The notes: generated from the letters alone by a model not told the origin. A stretch of DNA of 64,000 nucleotides from Vibrio algarum (GCF_028204155.1 NZ_JAQLOI010000001.1:2356001-2420000), one strand, 5' to 3'; positions 26,908-36,009 are shown, counted from the stretch's first letter. Program-made: numbers and translations.

Positions 26908-26934
26908 AAGAGCTTAGCCAATGGCTAAGCTCTT
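26908..26934. terminator. Bidirectional terminator between cqsS and cqsA
   Basis: AAGAGCTTAGCC (26908-26919) pairs perfectly with GGCTAAGCTCTT (26923-26934) around a 3-nt loop, right after the cqsS stop. It serves the convergent genes. Confidence 0.82.
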
Positions 26935-26982
26935 CTATTACCTTCGTGGTCATGATTTACTCAACAATTACTATCAATCATG

Positions 26983-28157
26983 TTAAATAAATTCAAGTTC
27001 TGGATTTGAAAACGCTTCATGACAGACCGTTAAGACATGATCGACATCTTTGGTTGTCATATCTGCATTAACTGAAAAACGCATGATACTTTTGTTTTTT
27101 CCCGTCGCTGGTCGACAGAAAATTGCACCAAATACATCATTATCCTCAAGGAAGTCACGTACTCGCTCCATATTTTTTCCCCGCCACACTCCAGAGAAAT
27201 AATTTGCGATTCACTACGAATGTTAAACCCTATCTTCTTCAATCCAATTCTTAGTGTATTAGCACGTTTAAATAGTATTTGCCTTTTTGCTTCTGCTTTT
27301 TTAATAACTTCTAGCGTTTTTCTTAATCTAACAACCTCTTGTGGTAGTACTGTAGAACTAAAAATAGCCGGGAACGATACAAACGGTAACGTCTGATTTA
27401 GCTTTTTCGGTCCCAAGATTGCACCAGCTCGGTACGCGAAAGTTTTAGCAAGACTAACGGTGACAAAATCAACATGCTCTAGAACGCCTAACTCGTTTAT
27501 TAAACCCGATCCATTTGGGCCATGAGTCCCTAATGAATGAGACTCGTCAACAACCAAAGCACAGCCATGTTCGTGTGCTATTTCGTAGATAGCCTCAAGC
27601 GGTGCAATAGTGCCTATAGTACTGTAAATTGAATCTATTAAGATTATACCTGCACCATATCGTTGAATTTGCTTACGTAAATGCTGGATGTTGTTATGCA
27701 TAAATGGATGGATGGCCCCACCAGATACTCTTGCCCCTTCCCACATAGACATATGCGCAAAGAAATCGATATAGATAGGTGTATCCGGAGACCCAATAGT
27801 TTGCAACAAGCCAATATTGGCGGCCCAGCCAGATTGTGATAGCAAACAAGTTTCCATCCCAACGTAATTCGCAAGTTCATACTCAAATTCTGGCTTAGAC
27901 GCCTCATCCTGTAGAAAAACAGCGGACATGACGACATTTTCATCATGCTCCGAAATTGCCTGCTTGTGCGCTGTTTGAATCTCCTTGTTACGAGACAACG
28001 CTAGATAATCATTACTTTGCATTACTACAGCATTTGCACTAGGACGTTTACCCAAAACCAGATGTTTGTGATTTTGATTTGATTCAATTGTATCTTTAAT
28101 ATAAAAATTTAGGCGTTCCTCAATAAATGCAGGAAGTGGTTTCGAATTACTATTCAT
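26983..28157 (-). pseudogene. cqsA: CAI-1 autoinducer synthase CqsA, frameshifted near the C-terminus
   Basis: This PLP enzyme of the alpha-oxoamine synthase family makes the CAI-1 precursor. Landmarks are LLSQSGWAANIGLLQT, YIDFFAHMSMWEGAR, VVDESHSLGTHGPNG and the PLP-Lys segment SLAKTFAYRAGAI. The frame is lost after SLECGGEK; the tail (NMERVRDFLEDNDVFG.. to the stop at 26983) continues in another frame. One extra A in the A6 run (T6 at 27173-27178 on the plus strand) restores a 391-residue protein; V. cholerae CqsA has 389. The ATG at 28157 (MNSNSKPLPAFIEERL, ribosome site AAGAGA) is preferred over 28268. The lost tail includes conserved FCRPATGKNKSIMRFS, so a real mutation would inactivate it. 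Confidence 0.88.
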
Positions 28158-28592
28158 AATCAAGTCTCTTTGTAATTTAGAAAAACGCCAGCGCTGACCT
28201 TCATCTATATTCCAGACTTTGACAAAATAGTCATTATTCAATTTGCATATCTTTCGCGCGAGTAGCAAACTCCTTATTTCAAGGTTGTGACAGGGTTTTA
28301 AGACCGTATAGTCAGCGACTTCTACCTAAAAGAGTTAATGCAATTTTTCCGATAATTTAACCTATTTCATCACTATTGAGGCTATTGCTTCCTACCCTCA
28401 TGTACCACCCATTGAATCAACATTACCAAGCCTTCTTATGCCGAAATTCTATTCAAAATAGTGATTTTTCGAGTGTATTTAAACGGTGTACATGCCAAAA
28501 ACTAAATTTAGACCATAACTGTTTTTAATATAACTTCGTAATAAAATACTTATCACGCACTAAGATATATTATTGGCTCCAAAGGTAAGTCG
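28158..28592. other. Non-coding region upstream of cqsA
   Basis: 435 AT-rich nucleotides between the cqsA start and a small plus-strand ORF. This should contain the cqsA promoter. I saw no clear repeat, RNA gene or operator. Confidence 0.45.
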
Positions 28593-28730
28593 GTGAGTTT
28601 TAACTATGATCAGTTGTGGCTAGAATATGGTGCGACTCCTGTTGTTCAATATCTCTATCGTATTCCACTGTGTCCAAAACGAAAAAAACCGGAAGAACTA
28701 CCCTTCTACGACAAAGCCCCTACGAGATGA
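28593..28730 (+). CDS. Possible 45-residue small protein
   Basis: A GTG-started frame reads VSFNYDQLWLEYGATPVVQY, then LYRIPLCPKRKKPEELPFYDKAPTR. An AAAGG ribosome-like site lies about 8 nt upstream, and a terminator-like hairpin overlaps its 3' end. Composition (Tyr/Pro-rich, basic KRKKPEE patch) looks like real protein rather than random AT-rich translation. I do not recognise it. It could also be a remnant of a longer gene, since no ATG is present. Confidence 0.4.
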   Translation: MSFNYDQLWLEYGATPVVQYLYRIPLCPKRKKPEELPFYDKAPTR

Positions 28731-28750
28731 GTAAGTCATCGCATAAGGGC
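28716..28750 (+). terminator. Imperfect hairpin at the end of the small ORF
   Basis: GCCC..TACGAGATGA and TCATCGCATA..GGGC form an imperfect stem of about 14 bp (two mismatches) around GTAAG, followed by a weakly T-rich tract. It overlaps the last codons of the 28593-28730 ORF. Confidence 0.45.
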
Positions 28751-28843
28751 CTTCATTTAATCAATTAAGATCCTAAATATTAAAAAAATACGCAGTTGGT
28801 TTGGGACTCAAGTTTACCCTTGCCATACTGAAAAGTCGCTAAA

Positions 28844-29644
28844 CTATATTTTATGTATAAGCTTATATTCAGATATGGATAAAATTGCCTCTTCCAATGA
28901 CGCTAACCCCAACGTTGTATAACCAAAAAAATTAGGGCTCATATTTTTTCTAAAAGATTCCACCGACTCAACAAGCTTGTCTTCGAACATTTGTGCATCA
29001 ACCACATCTGACAATAATTTTTGCTCTTGAGCCGTCATTGGATTCAAAAATTCAGAATATCCACTCACAGAAGAATAGAGAAAGCCAAATTGGCCGCCAT
29101 TATTTTCTTCGATGTAGTAATTTCCAGTCCTAGCAAAGGAAGCACGTACTTCGTTTATGCTTTCTATTTTACTAAATGGTTGTCCAAATAGGTTTTCTTG
29201 GCCTGCATGCTCAACTGTATCGGGTTCATAACCTTGTGAAGGAAAAACCAAATAAGCGACAATAGCATCATCTTTTGTAATAGATGATAGCAAATAGTTG
29301 TCATCCAAATAATATTTTATTATTTCATCAGAACTCGAACGTTTTATATATACTGGCGCACCAAAATTTTCATCCAACACAGATTCTGATGCTCGAATGT
29401 AAATTTTGGACAACTTATTTCTTGAGGGTATATCCGTAAGCTGAGATAGCGAAATATTGTATATTTTTTCTAACGCTTCCATAGTGTCATTAAAACCACC
29501 AAGCGCAATTGACACAAGGGAAACAAGCCCTATTGTTCTAGTCCACTTGTCTTTCACTACACTTCGCATAGGAGATACTTTCTGTTGCTCAGTAGACTGT
29601 TTTCCAACATCAGTAGCTACGACATTATCAGTATTATCTACCAC
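28844..29644 (-). CDS. Uncharacterised membrane-anchored protein of the envelope locus
   Basis: A 266-residue protein not recognised at family level. A polar N-terminus (~1-35) is followed by one membrane segment at ~36-52 (TIGLVSLVSIALGGF). A long, probably soluble domain follows, containing IYIRASESVLDENFGAPVYIKR and QFGFLYSSVSGYSEFLNPMT. It starts 1 nt after the stop of the small membrane protein at 29646-29828, so the two are surely co-expressed. It is the last gene of the locus. Function unknown. Confidence 0.7.
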   Translation of the reverse strand: MVDNTDNVVATDVGKQSTEQQKVSPMRSVVKDKWTRTIGLVSLVSIALGGFNDTMEALEKIYNISLSQLTDIPSRNKLSKIYIRASESVLDENFGAPVYIKRSSSDEIIKYYLDDNYLLSSITKDDAIVAYLVFPSQGYEPDTVEHAGQENLFGQPFSKIESINEVRASFARTGNYYIEENNGGQFGFLYSSVSGYSEFLNPMTAQEQKLLSDVVDAQMFEDKLVESVESFRKNMSPNFFGYTTLGLASLEEAILSISEYKLIHKI

Positions 29645-29645
29645 T

Positions 29646-29828
29646 TTAGCCCCTCATTTCTTCCAATTTTTCGATCACAACGTCAGATCCGTCCTCGGTT
29701 TTTTCCTGAATGTACTCCACAATATCCGACCCTAATATATCTTCAATCTGGTCGTTATAATTCATACCAAGAAAAATACCTATCACAATACCAACAACCA
29801 AAACCGTTAATAGCAAAAATTTAAACAT
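29646..29828 (-). CDS. Small single-helix membrane protein
   Basis: A 60-residue protein with an N-terminal membrane helix (FKFLLLTVLVVGIVIGIFLG) and an acidic tail (QIEDILGSDIVEYIQEKTED). It has a GAAGAAG ribosome-like site and is packed between the transglycosylase gene (19 nt) and the 266-residue gene (1 nt). The tight spacing and clear topology support a real gene. Not recognised; possibly an accessory subunit of the neighbouring envelope proteins. Confidence 0.65.
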   Translation of the reverse strand: MFKFLLLTVLVVGIVIGIFLGMNYNDQIEDILGSDIVEYIQEKTEDGSDVVIEKLEEMRG

Positions 29829-29847
29829 ACTTCTTCATCCACTCTTT

Positions 29848-31347
29848 CTATTGTTTATATAAAGCGATTCTGCTATTCACCTTTTTCAAATAGTTTTTAG
29901 TTTCATCATAGGGCAAGTTGTTTATTAAGTGATTATAAACTTCGTCTGAACTCATGCTATTGATGATTTTTGCGGCTTTATTGACACTGGTAGATCTATT
30001 CGTATTAAATGCCTTGGCAACGTTGCCTGCACCAGTATTGTATGCAGAAATAACACAGTACAAACGGCTTTTATCATCTTTAATACTTCGTAAGTATTTA
30101 GAATTCAAAATGTTGAGGTATGCACTTCCTGTTTCAACGTTTATTGCTGGGACATATAGGTCTTTCGCTTTCATTGGCGAATCAATATGCCTCACCTGTT
30201 TGTTGACATCATGCCCTGCGCTTGATGGTACAATTTGCATTAATCCAAACGCTGGTATATGAGATTTCGCCTCAGGTCTAAAACTCGATTCACTATGCAT
30301 GATAGCCATCACTAAAGCCGGATCAACTTTCCACGTTTCACCTTCTTTTTCAGCCAGCGAGGAGAATTTCTTTGCTCGCGTTTTCAAACTGTTTTCTGGT
30401 AGTTTTACTTTGTAACTAACAACCTTCATGGCTGTATTTGAAACCACCGGCTTAGTTTTAGTGTCAGATACTGCTACTGTTTTTATAGGCGCTGGTGTTA
30501 CTGGCTTAACAATATCTGGTGTTGTTGGTGCTTTTGATTTAACAGGTTCTGCTTTTGTTTTTGTTACCTTCGCAACGTCAACTGCCTGCTTTTTTTGCTC
30601 TGACTTTATTGTAGAAACACCTTTAGCACTGTCTTGTTCAACCGTCGTAATGCCATGAGCCAATCTCATCTCGCTGTATAGTTTCGTTAGCTTTTCTACC
30701 CGAATTTTGGCTTTACTTAATAATGCCATTTTCTGGTTATGGGCTCGCTCATAGATAAAACTATCTGGTATTCCGATAGCCGAACGAATCAAACGCTCCG
30801 CTCTTACATCCAAGTCGTTCATCTGAGCTTTCGTTTGGTTGATGATAAATGCTCTTTCTTTAAGTTCACTTTCTCTCGAATAGGTAATAGCCTGAACACT
30901 TGGTTTATCTACCTCGATACTGACTAATGCGCCATCCACTTCAATGTTTTTAGAATCGAGTAGACTTTCCGCATCTGAATTGTTTTCATCCTCATTAATC
31001 AATACAGAAACTACTGCTGTATTGGTTTCATAATCGATCTGAGTACGAACTTTGTTGTCTTGAGAATAATCTACTTGAGTAGATTGGTCAGATATCGCCC
31101 CCTCACCCCATTGACTAATTAAGTCCCTTTTTTCGGTATCAATTTGCTGCGTATATTCATCTCGCCATGCTTCATATTCATCTAAGTACTTATTGAGGTA
31201 TTGATAAAATTCTTTGTATTTCTCTTCTTTGGGTTGATGAAGTTTACTTACTTCTTGGTCTAACTGAGAAAACCCGTCACTACTCGCACCTGCACTTGTG
31301 CAAAGTAATACTGAAAGGATTGCTAATGCGATATTTGTTTTTTTCAT
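29848..31347 (-). CDS. MltC-like lytic murein transglycosylase
   Basis: This 499-residue protein has a signal peptide (~1-21, cleavage near SAGA-SS, no good lipobox). An MltC-type N-terminal domain (DUF3393-like, ~30-220) is followed by a Lys/Pro/Thr-rich linker (~240-310). The C-terminal SLT domain (~330-490) has the catalytic Glu in AIMHSESSFRPEAKS and supporting segments FGLMQIVPSSAG and YCVISAYNTGAGNV. It cleaves peptidoglycan glycan strands to 1,6-anhydro ends. Unlike E. coli MltC it appears not to be a lipoprotein, and the linker is much longer. It is downstream of the lipoprotein genes but separated by a terminator at 31400. Confidence 0.88.
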   Translation of the reverse strand: MKKTNIALAILSVLLCTSAGASSDGFSQLDQEVSKLHQPKEEKYKEFYQYLNKYLDEYEAWRDEYTQQIDTEKRDLISQWGEGAISDQSTQVDYSQDNKVRTQIDYETNTAVVSVLINEDENNSDAESLLDSKNIEVDGALVSIEVDKPSVQAITYSRESELKERAFIINQTKAQMNDLDVRAERLIRSAIGIPDSFIYERAHNQKMALLSKAKIRVEKLTKLYSEMRLAHGITTVEQDSAKGVSTIKSEQKKQAVDVAKVTKTKAEPVKSKAPTTPDIVKPVTPAPIKTVAVSDTKTKPVVSNTAMKVVSYKVKLPENSLKTRAKKFSSLAEKEGETWKVDPALVMAIMHSESSFRPEAKSHIPAFGLMQIVPSSAGHDVNKQVRHIDSPMKAKDLYVPAINVETGSAYLNILNSKYLRSIKDDKSRLYCVISAYNTGAGNVAKAFNTNRSTSVNKAAKIINSMSSDEVYNHLINNLPYDETKNYLKKVNSRIALYKQ

Positions 31348-31399
31348 GTAATTGCCTTGTCTTCCCTAGCACCATAATTCACCAACGTTATGATGAAAA

Positions 31400-31419
31400 A
31401 GGCTACCGAAGGGTAGCCT
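31400..31419 (-). terminator. Intra-locus terminator between LPP20 and transglycosylase genes
   Basis: AGGCTACC and GGTAGCCT pair around a 4-nt loop. On the minus strand the stem is followed by TTTTT. It splits the lipoprotein trio from the transglycosylase unit or attenuates between them. Confidence 0.75.
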
Positions 31420-31437
31420 AAATATTTAATATCTCTA

Positions 31438-32043
31438 TTATTTGGACATGAGCGAATCTAAAGCATTAGTTATATCTTCAGATGCTTTTTCATTATTAAA
31501 TTTTTTCCAAAGTGCAGAGTCTTCACCTGTTACTTCATCTACAACTTTTGTCAGGTTATTCTCATAAGCAGTCTGGTCCATGCCTACCAATACATATAAG
31601 CCACCAGTAGGACTCACTTGACTAACGATCAATCGACTATTCGTTAGCGTCTTACTTACTACTGTCTTGGTGAGGTTCTCAACGGTCTCTTGTACTTCTT
31701 CGTTTGCTCCCGCAGCAGTCGATGTTGACACGCTACTTTCAATTGCTTGCTTAAATAAGTTATTCACATCCGTCTCAAAACGAGCAGCTAACGCGGTACG
31801 TGCATCATTCACAGCCACTTTTCGCATAACAGCCATTCCTGAAATGCTCTTCTTAGCATAACCTGTTGCACCAGCGGCCAAATCGTTCGGCATTACATCG
31901 CAAATCCATGCTGGCGCTTCGACTTCATAGGCATCAGGAAATGTGCATTTGGCAAAGTTTTGGGCTTCATTTACAGATACGTCGTTGCTCACACAACCAA
32001 ATAGACCTGTTAATACTGATGCCGAGATTAATAATTTTTTCAT
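31438..32043 (-). CDS. LPP20-family lipoprotein
   Basis: This 201-residue lipoprotein starts MKKLLISASVLTGLFGC, a clear lipobox (LFGC) with lipidation at Cys-17. LPP20-type features include APAWICDVMP, GATGYAKKS and ALAARFETDVNNLFKQAIESS. The ATG at 32043 is chosen; the frame is open to 32076, but only 32043 puts the signal peptide at the N-terminus. Two bases separate it from the gene above. It is similar in kind to FlgP, the outer-membrane lipoprotein of the Vibrio flagellar H-ring, and to the product at 33074-34054. Confidence 0.82.
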   Translation of the reverse strand: MKKLLISASVLTGLFGCVSNDVSVNEAQNFAKCTFPDAYEVEAPAWICDVMPNDLAAGATGYAKKSISGMAVMRKVAVNDARTALAARFETDVNNLFKQAIESSVSTSTAAGANEEVQETVENLTKTVVSKTLTNSRLIVSQVSPTGGLYVLVGMDQTAYENNLTKVVDEVTGEDSALWKKFNNEKASEDITNALDSLMSK

Positions 32044-32045
32044 TT

Positions 32046-33050
32046 CTAGAGTCCTAATAAATCTTGTGTTTGACATTCAAGGTCTAACAAACTGTCACAT
32101 GCCTTAGGCATAATTTTAACTGCATCACCCTTGTTTACTTTGGTCGCGACTTTTTCGTCGATAGCAACCCACGAATATTTTTTCTTAATACCATGTTCGG
32201 GAATATTAACGACCGTGCCTTCACCATAACCAAAAGTTTCGATTTCATCGTCAACTTTCATGTGCTTCGAAAAAGCAATCTCAGCTCCTGGGCTAACATT
32301 TTTATCACTTCCCATCGCTATCTTAACCATTGGTCCTTCTTCACAAGTACGAAGTTCCACTACTGTAGAAGACGGAGCCAGCATCTTTTTCAATTCAGGG
32401 TTGTACTGCACAGATTCAGATGCTGCTTTACTTGCCAAGCTCGCATATTGTGATGTCGTGAATTTACAACTAGAACTACGTGTCTCTGTAGACGTTCTTT
32501 CGTCACCTTCTAACTCCATGCGTTTAACAAGTTCCATTCCCGGCAGTGATATAATTTTGGCCACCGCTTTTACTTCAACCTCAAAGCGACATTTTGGTGG
32601 AATATAGTGAGACTCACCATCATCATCAACCCAACTACTCGCCTCTACATATTCTTTACTAAATTCAGAAGCCGTGATCTCAGTTAACACCGCAAGATCT
32701 GCAATAGGAACACCTTTTGTATTATAGCGACCGCTTTGTTCAGCAAGCTTTATCTCATTTTTTAGTTTGTTCGCTAGCTTTCTGTCGACTAATTTTGCTC
32801 CAGACCCAGCAATTTGCGCTTCCAAATCATTTCGAACCACACTTTGAAGTTTTTTCTTTGCAGAGTCGTCAAATTCCATATCCACGGGCAATACAATCAC
32901 TCTTTGATCTTCTGTTGATTTCAATTCAACTTCTGCAACGGGAATATCCACACGAGTGTCCGGTGTACAAACGTGCTCAGGACCTCCCATCAACGCACAA
33001 CCACTTAACGATGTAATAACTAAAGCTGCCACTGCCGTTTTCTTAAACAT
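32046..33050 (-). CDS. Lipoprotein with CsgG/FlgT-like fold
   Basis: A 334-residue lipoprotein with lipobox LSGC (Cys-18). The segment RVIVLPVDMEFDDSAKKKLQ, then IAGSGAKLVDRKLANKL and IADLAVLTEI, follows the pattern of CsgG-type ring proteins: a VxVLP strand, then G-x-x-LVDR. The C-terminus (PMVKIAMGSDKNVSPGAEIAFSKH) resembles the SH3-like tail of FlgT. It probably sits at the inner face of the outer membrane. It is flanked by two LPP20 lipoproteins (2 and 23 nt spacing). Assignment to the CsgG fold is by eye and is an inference. Confidence 0.68.
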   Translation of the reverse strand: MFKKTAVAALVITSLSGCALMGGPEHVCTPDTRVDIPVAEVELKSTEDQRVIVLPVDMEFDDSAKKKLQSVVRNDLEAQIAGSGAKLVDRKLANKLKNEIKLAEQSGRYNTKGVPIADLAVLTEITASEFSKEYVEASSWVDDDGESHYIPPKCRFEVEVKAVAKIISLPGMELVKRMELEGDERTSTETRSSSCKFTTSQYASLASKAASESVQYNPELKKMLAPSSTVVELRTCEEGPMVKIAMGSDKNVSPGAEIAFSKHMKVDDEIETFGYGEGTVVNIPEHGIKKKYSWVAIDEKVATKVNKGDAVKIMPKACDSLLDLECQTQDLLGL

Positions 33051-33073
33051 TATAAAATCTCCGATTATAATTT

Positions 33074-34054
33074 TTAGTTAAAGCCTATTGATTCCCATAG
33101 CCCCTGGGTTTCAACTTGTTCTGAAAAATGTCGAATCGCTCCTTCACTCGACATTTTGTAGCTCGTAACAGAGTTACCGCTAGAGATAATCTCATTGCTC
33201 GCTACCGTTTTGTTTTTTGTATTCCGCATAACTACATCTGTAATTAAGGTTGTTATGAAAGCATCACCAACTTTGTTTTTTCTTCTTTCTGTTGTTAACG
33301 TTAACCGATGCGTTGTATTTCTATTGCTTGTAAATGTGCTTGCAATTTGCTGTGAAGACAGTTTTTCTGACATCAATAGAGCCATTTTTTTGTCTTGAAA
33401 TTTAACCTTGAGGTGAACTAAAAGTTGGCTTTTTACAAGAGCTACTTTTTCTTGCAAAGACGATATATCATCGGTGCTATATACGTTATGTTCATCGACA
33501 ACTGATAACATCCCGACTCGAACAAGCGCTTGTTCTTTGCGCTCATCTACGTCTTTGTTATTTAACCACCATAGAAACGAATCGCTGCTTTTAAGTGCTT
33601 CAAGTTCTCGACGCGCTGCTAGATTAAGTTGCCTTAGCTCTTCTTTTAATTGCTTGCGTATCGTGCTTTTTTTGATTCTCGCCTCTACATAGAAACCAAT
33701 ATCATTCTGATCTTGCTGAAGGTACTCGATACCATTCAAGGTCAAATTAGCGGTCTTCGTGTTTATTTTATTATCAACAAATGTCTGATGATTCTGACTC
33801 CGATTTGTCTCTGAAGCCGTTTCCCTCATATAAAATGAGGATTCTACTTGAGTCCATAATCGTTCATTTATTTGGTTTGCAGCGGTTTTTTTGGCATGAG
33901 ATAAGTTTCGCCCCTCGCCAACGGAATAAATATATTCCGAAGTGTCTGACTTAGGCGTTTCATACCATTCTGGTTTACTGGTTGACTGACAAGCCGTGAT
34001 TAACAGAATGCATAGGGTTAATAAAACGTACTTTATCTTTTTATAAGTGTTCAA
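33074..34054 (-). CDS. LPP20-family lipoprotein, longer paralogue
   Basis: A 326-residue lipoprotein with lipobox ITAC (CQSTSKPEWYETP). The N-terminal LPP20 domain shows EYIYSVGEGRNLSHAKKTAANQINERLW. The C-terminal half is a second, unrecognised domain. No ATG gives a good signal peptide; the TTG at 34054 does (NTYKKIKYVLLTLCILLITAC after the start), with GGTGAT upstream. An ATG at 34099 would add 15 residues. It is the first gene of the minus-strand lipoprotein trio. Confidence 0.75.
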   Translation of the reverse strand: MNTYKKIKYVLLTLCILLITACQSTSKPEWYETPKSDTSEYIYSVGEGRNLSHAKKTAANQINERLWTQVESSFYMRETASETNRSQNHQTFVDNKINTKTANLTLNGIEYLQQDQNDIGFYVEARIKKSTIRKQLKEELRQLNLAARRELEALKSSDSFLWWLNNKDVDERKEQALVRVGMLSVVDEHNVYSTDDISSLQEKVALVKSQLLVHLKVKFQDKKMALLMSEKLSSQQIASTFTSNRNTTHRLTLTTERRKNKVGDAFITTLITDVVMRNTKNKTVASNEIISSGNSVTSYKMSSEGAIRHFSEQVETQGLWESIGFN

Positions 34055-34789
34055 AATATCACCAAGTATTAAATTTCCATCATAAAAACACAATCTCAAA
34101 TGTCAGGATTACGTCAAAGGAATGTCAATAGCGTACTGAGAACATAACAAAATATTATTTGCCAATAAAGTCGATTTTTTAATAAAAGAAAATACGAATA
34201 ATCACAAAAAATAATATTTAATGTGAATTAATAACCTATGTTAAATAAATTCATGACACCCACTAATGATAGATTTAGCGATAGAGACACTGAAGAAATC
34301 AAAAAAAATGAAATATTTCATATAAAGCTCAACATATGAAAGCCTGCACTTATTGACCAGAGTGTAGTTTTACCGACAATTTGGTTGATTTTCGCACAGC
34401 AAGAGTTAATTGATAAATGTGATATTACTTCCAAGCTGACACACTTCAAAATCCGCAACCTGATAACATTTCTTTTACATGAGGTTTTCTTAAGTGCCTG
34501 AGATTTAGCTTAAAAAAAACTAATTTTAATCTAATAATGTGACATTCATACAAGTAATAAATTGAACTAATTACTATCTTCCTCTTTTGAGTGGGCATTT
34601 TTACATAGGAATTGTTGTATTTCATTCTACCCACATGCAACGCAGCATCCAGATTTCCCCATAAATTGGGTTAAAAATCCGCTCACAGGGTTACTTACAA
34701 TGAGCTCACAAAGCGAGTTTCTAATAGCATATTTTTTTATTAAGGGTGTTTTGAGTAAAAATCACTGCTACTTTGTCATTGTTACATCC

Positions 34790-34814
34790 TGATAGTTACT
34801 TGGCATAACTATCA
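34790..34814. repeat. 9-bp inverted repeat upstream of the DHH gene
   Basis: TGATAGTTA and TAACTATCA are perfectly complementary with a 7-nt spacer. It could be an operator or a weak hairpin. Confidence 0.45.
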
Positions 34815-34883
34815 ATAATTTTAACTGTTGTCGGTCTAAGTTAGGCTAACAACCTAATAAGAGAGTGATTGAGCTACACACCT

Positions 34884-34910
34884 AAAAATAAAATTTTGCA
34901 TTTTATTTTT
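34884..34910 (+). repeat. All-AT 11-bp hairpin upstream of the DHH gene
   Basis: AAAAATAAAAT and ATTTTATTTTT pair perfectly around TTTGC. It ends in five Ts and lies 86 nt before the DHH start. Confidence 0.45.
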
Positions 34911-34996
34911 GAAAGCAAAGATAATATGGCTTACATTACTGACTACATTTCTATGTTATTAATTAAAACAAATTTCAATAAGTCTGGGATATATCT

Positions 34997-35965
34997 ATGG
35001 CAAGCCAGTTCTTCGAACTACTTTTAAAGAAACTTGACCAACATAAACGCGTAATTATACAGCCACATGATTTTCCTGATCATGATGCTGTATCTTCTTC
35101 TTTTGCTATGCAGTATTTACTGACGCAACTTGGATATAACTGCGTAATCGTATACAGCGGTTATATTAGTAGAGTGTCACTGAAAAATATGATCAATTGG
35201 CTAGCTATTGACATAAGACATATTAATGACGAGACACTCACCCCCGATGATAAAATTATTGTTATGGATGGTTGTATAGGCGAACGAAATGTTACGGATA
35301 TGCCAGGTATAGAGGTTGCTGTCATAGACCACCATCAAGTAGATGCTCCCGATTTCATTTGGTACGAAGATGTAAGGCCAGACTACGGCTCTACGGCAAC
35401 GATAATGGTTGAGTATTTTAAGTATTTTGGATTAGAAATTCCAGAAGCGGTTTCAACTGCCCTGCTCTTAGGTTTAATGTTCGATACAAACAGTTTAACT
35501 CGTGGTGTGAGCCCTTCAGATATCAAAGCCATGTTAGAGCTAAGGGAATCAGCCGACCTGACGCTAACGAATAAAATTTTCAGAAATCAGCTCGAATACC
35601 AAGACTTAGATAATTTCAAAGATCTATTAAAAGATGTACAACGTGAAAGAAACTTAGCCTACTGTATTTTGCCTTATTGCTCGACTCAAATGCTCGGTGT
35701 TTTGGGAGATTTTTTACTTAGCATAGACGAAGTTGACAATGTAGTCCTGATCACTCCCCATCATCAACGCGCTTACTTATCTTTGCGTAGTGAATGTCCA
35801 AATACAAATCTCGCCAAAATCATAAAAAAACAACTCAATGATAGTGGAATTGGCTATGGTGGAGGTCACAAACATATGGCTGCTGGTGTTATACACAGTT
35901 CAGTGTCTCTAAACAATTTACCGAAAATAATGAACCAATTCCGCCAACAATTTAGGGTCCGTTAG
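34997..35965 (+). CDS. DHH-family phosphoesterase (NrnA-like)
   Basis: This 322-residue cytoplasmic DHH-DHHA1 phosphoesterase has Mn-binding motifs PDHDAVSS, VMDG and VIDHHQVD, with D in MFDTNS. The DHHA1 substrate loop is GGGHKHMAAG near the C-terminus. Such proteins hydrolyse nano-RNA, pAp or cyclic-dinucleotide products. Length and domain order fit the NrnA type, but substrate cannot be read from sequence. Its ATG has only a weak ribosome site, and it stands alone. Confidence 0.85.
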   Translation: MASQFFELLLKKLDQHKRVIIQPHDFPDHDAVSSSFAMQYLLTQLGYNCVIVYSGYISRVSLKNMINWLAIDIRHINDETLTPDDKIIVMDGCIGERNVTDMPGIEVAVIDHHQVDAPDFIWYEDVRPDYGSTATIMVEYFKYFGLEIPEAVSTALLLGLMFDTNSLTRGVSPSDIKAMLELRESADLTLTNKIFRNQLEYQDLDNFKDLLKDVQRERNLAYCILPYCSTQMLGVLGDFLLSIDEVDNVVLITPHHQRAYLSLRSECPNTNLAKIIKKQLNDSGIGYGGGHKHMAAGVIHSSVSLNNLPKIMNQFRQQFRVR

Positions 35966-36009
35966 AACCGCAAATTTCACATTAAAAAACAGGTGCCAGA
36001 TTCGTATAA

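Larger units (their letters stand above)
34055..34996. other. Long AT-rich intergenic region
   Basis: About 940 nt between divergent transcription units without a convincing gene; the one 64-codon ORF (34446-34640, minus) has no ribosome site and an odd composition. It holds a 9-bp inverted repeat TGATAGTTA/TAACTATCA (34790-34814) and an all-AT hairpin AAAAATAAAAT/ATTTTATTTTT (34884-34910). It must contain promoters for the lipoprotein locus and the DHH gene. Confidence 0.5.

Noticed and set aside
26983..27189. Independent small gene after cqsA
   Set aside because: It is the C-terminus of CqsA in another frame.
34446..34640. 64-codon minus-strand ORF in the long intergenic region
   Set aside because: No ribosome site, unusual composition, no recognisable motif.
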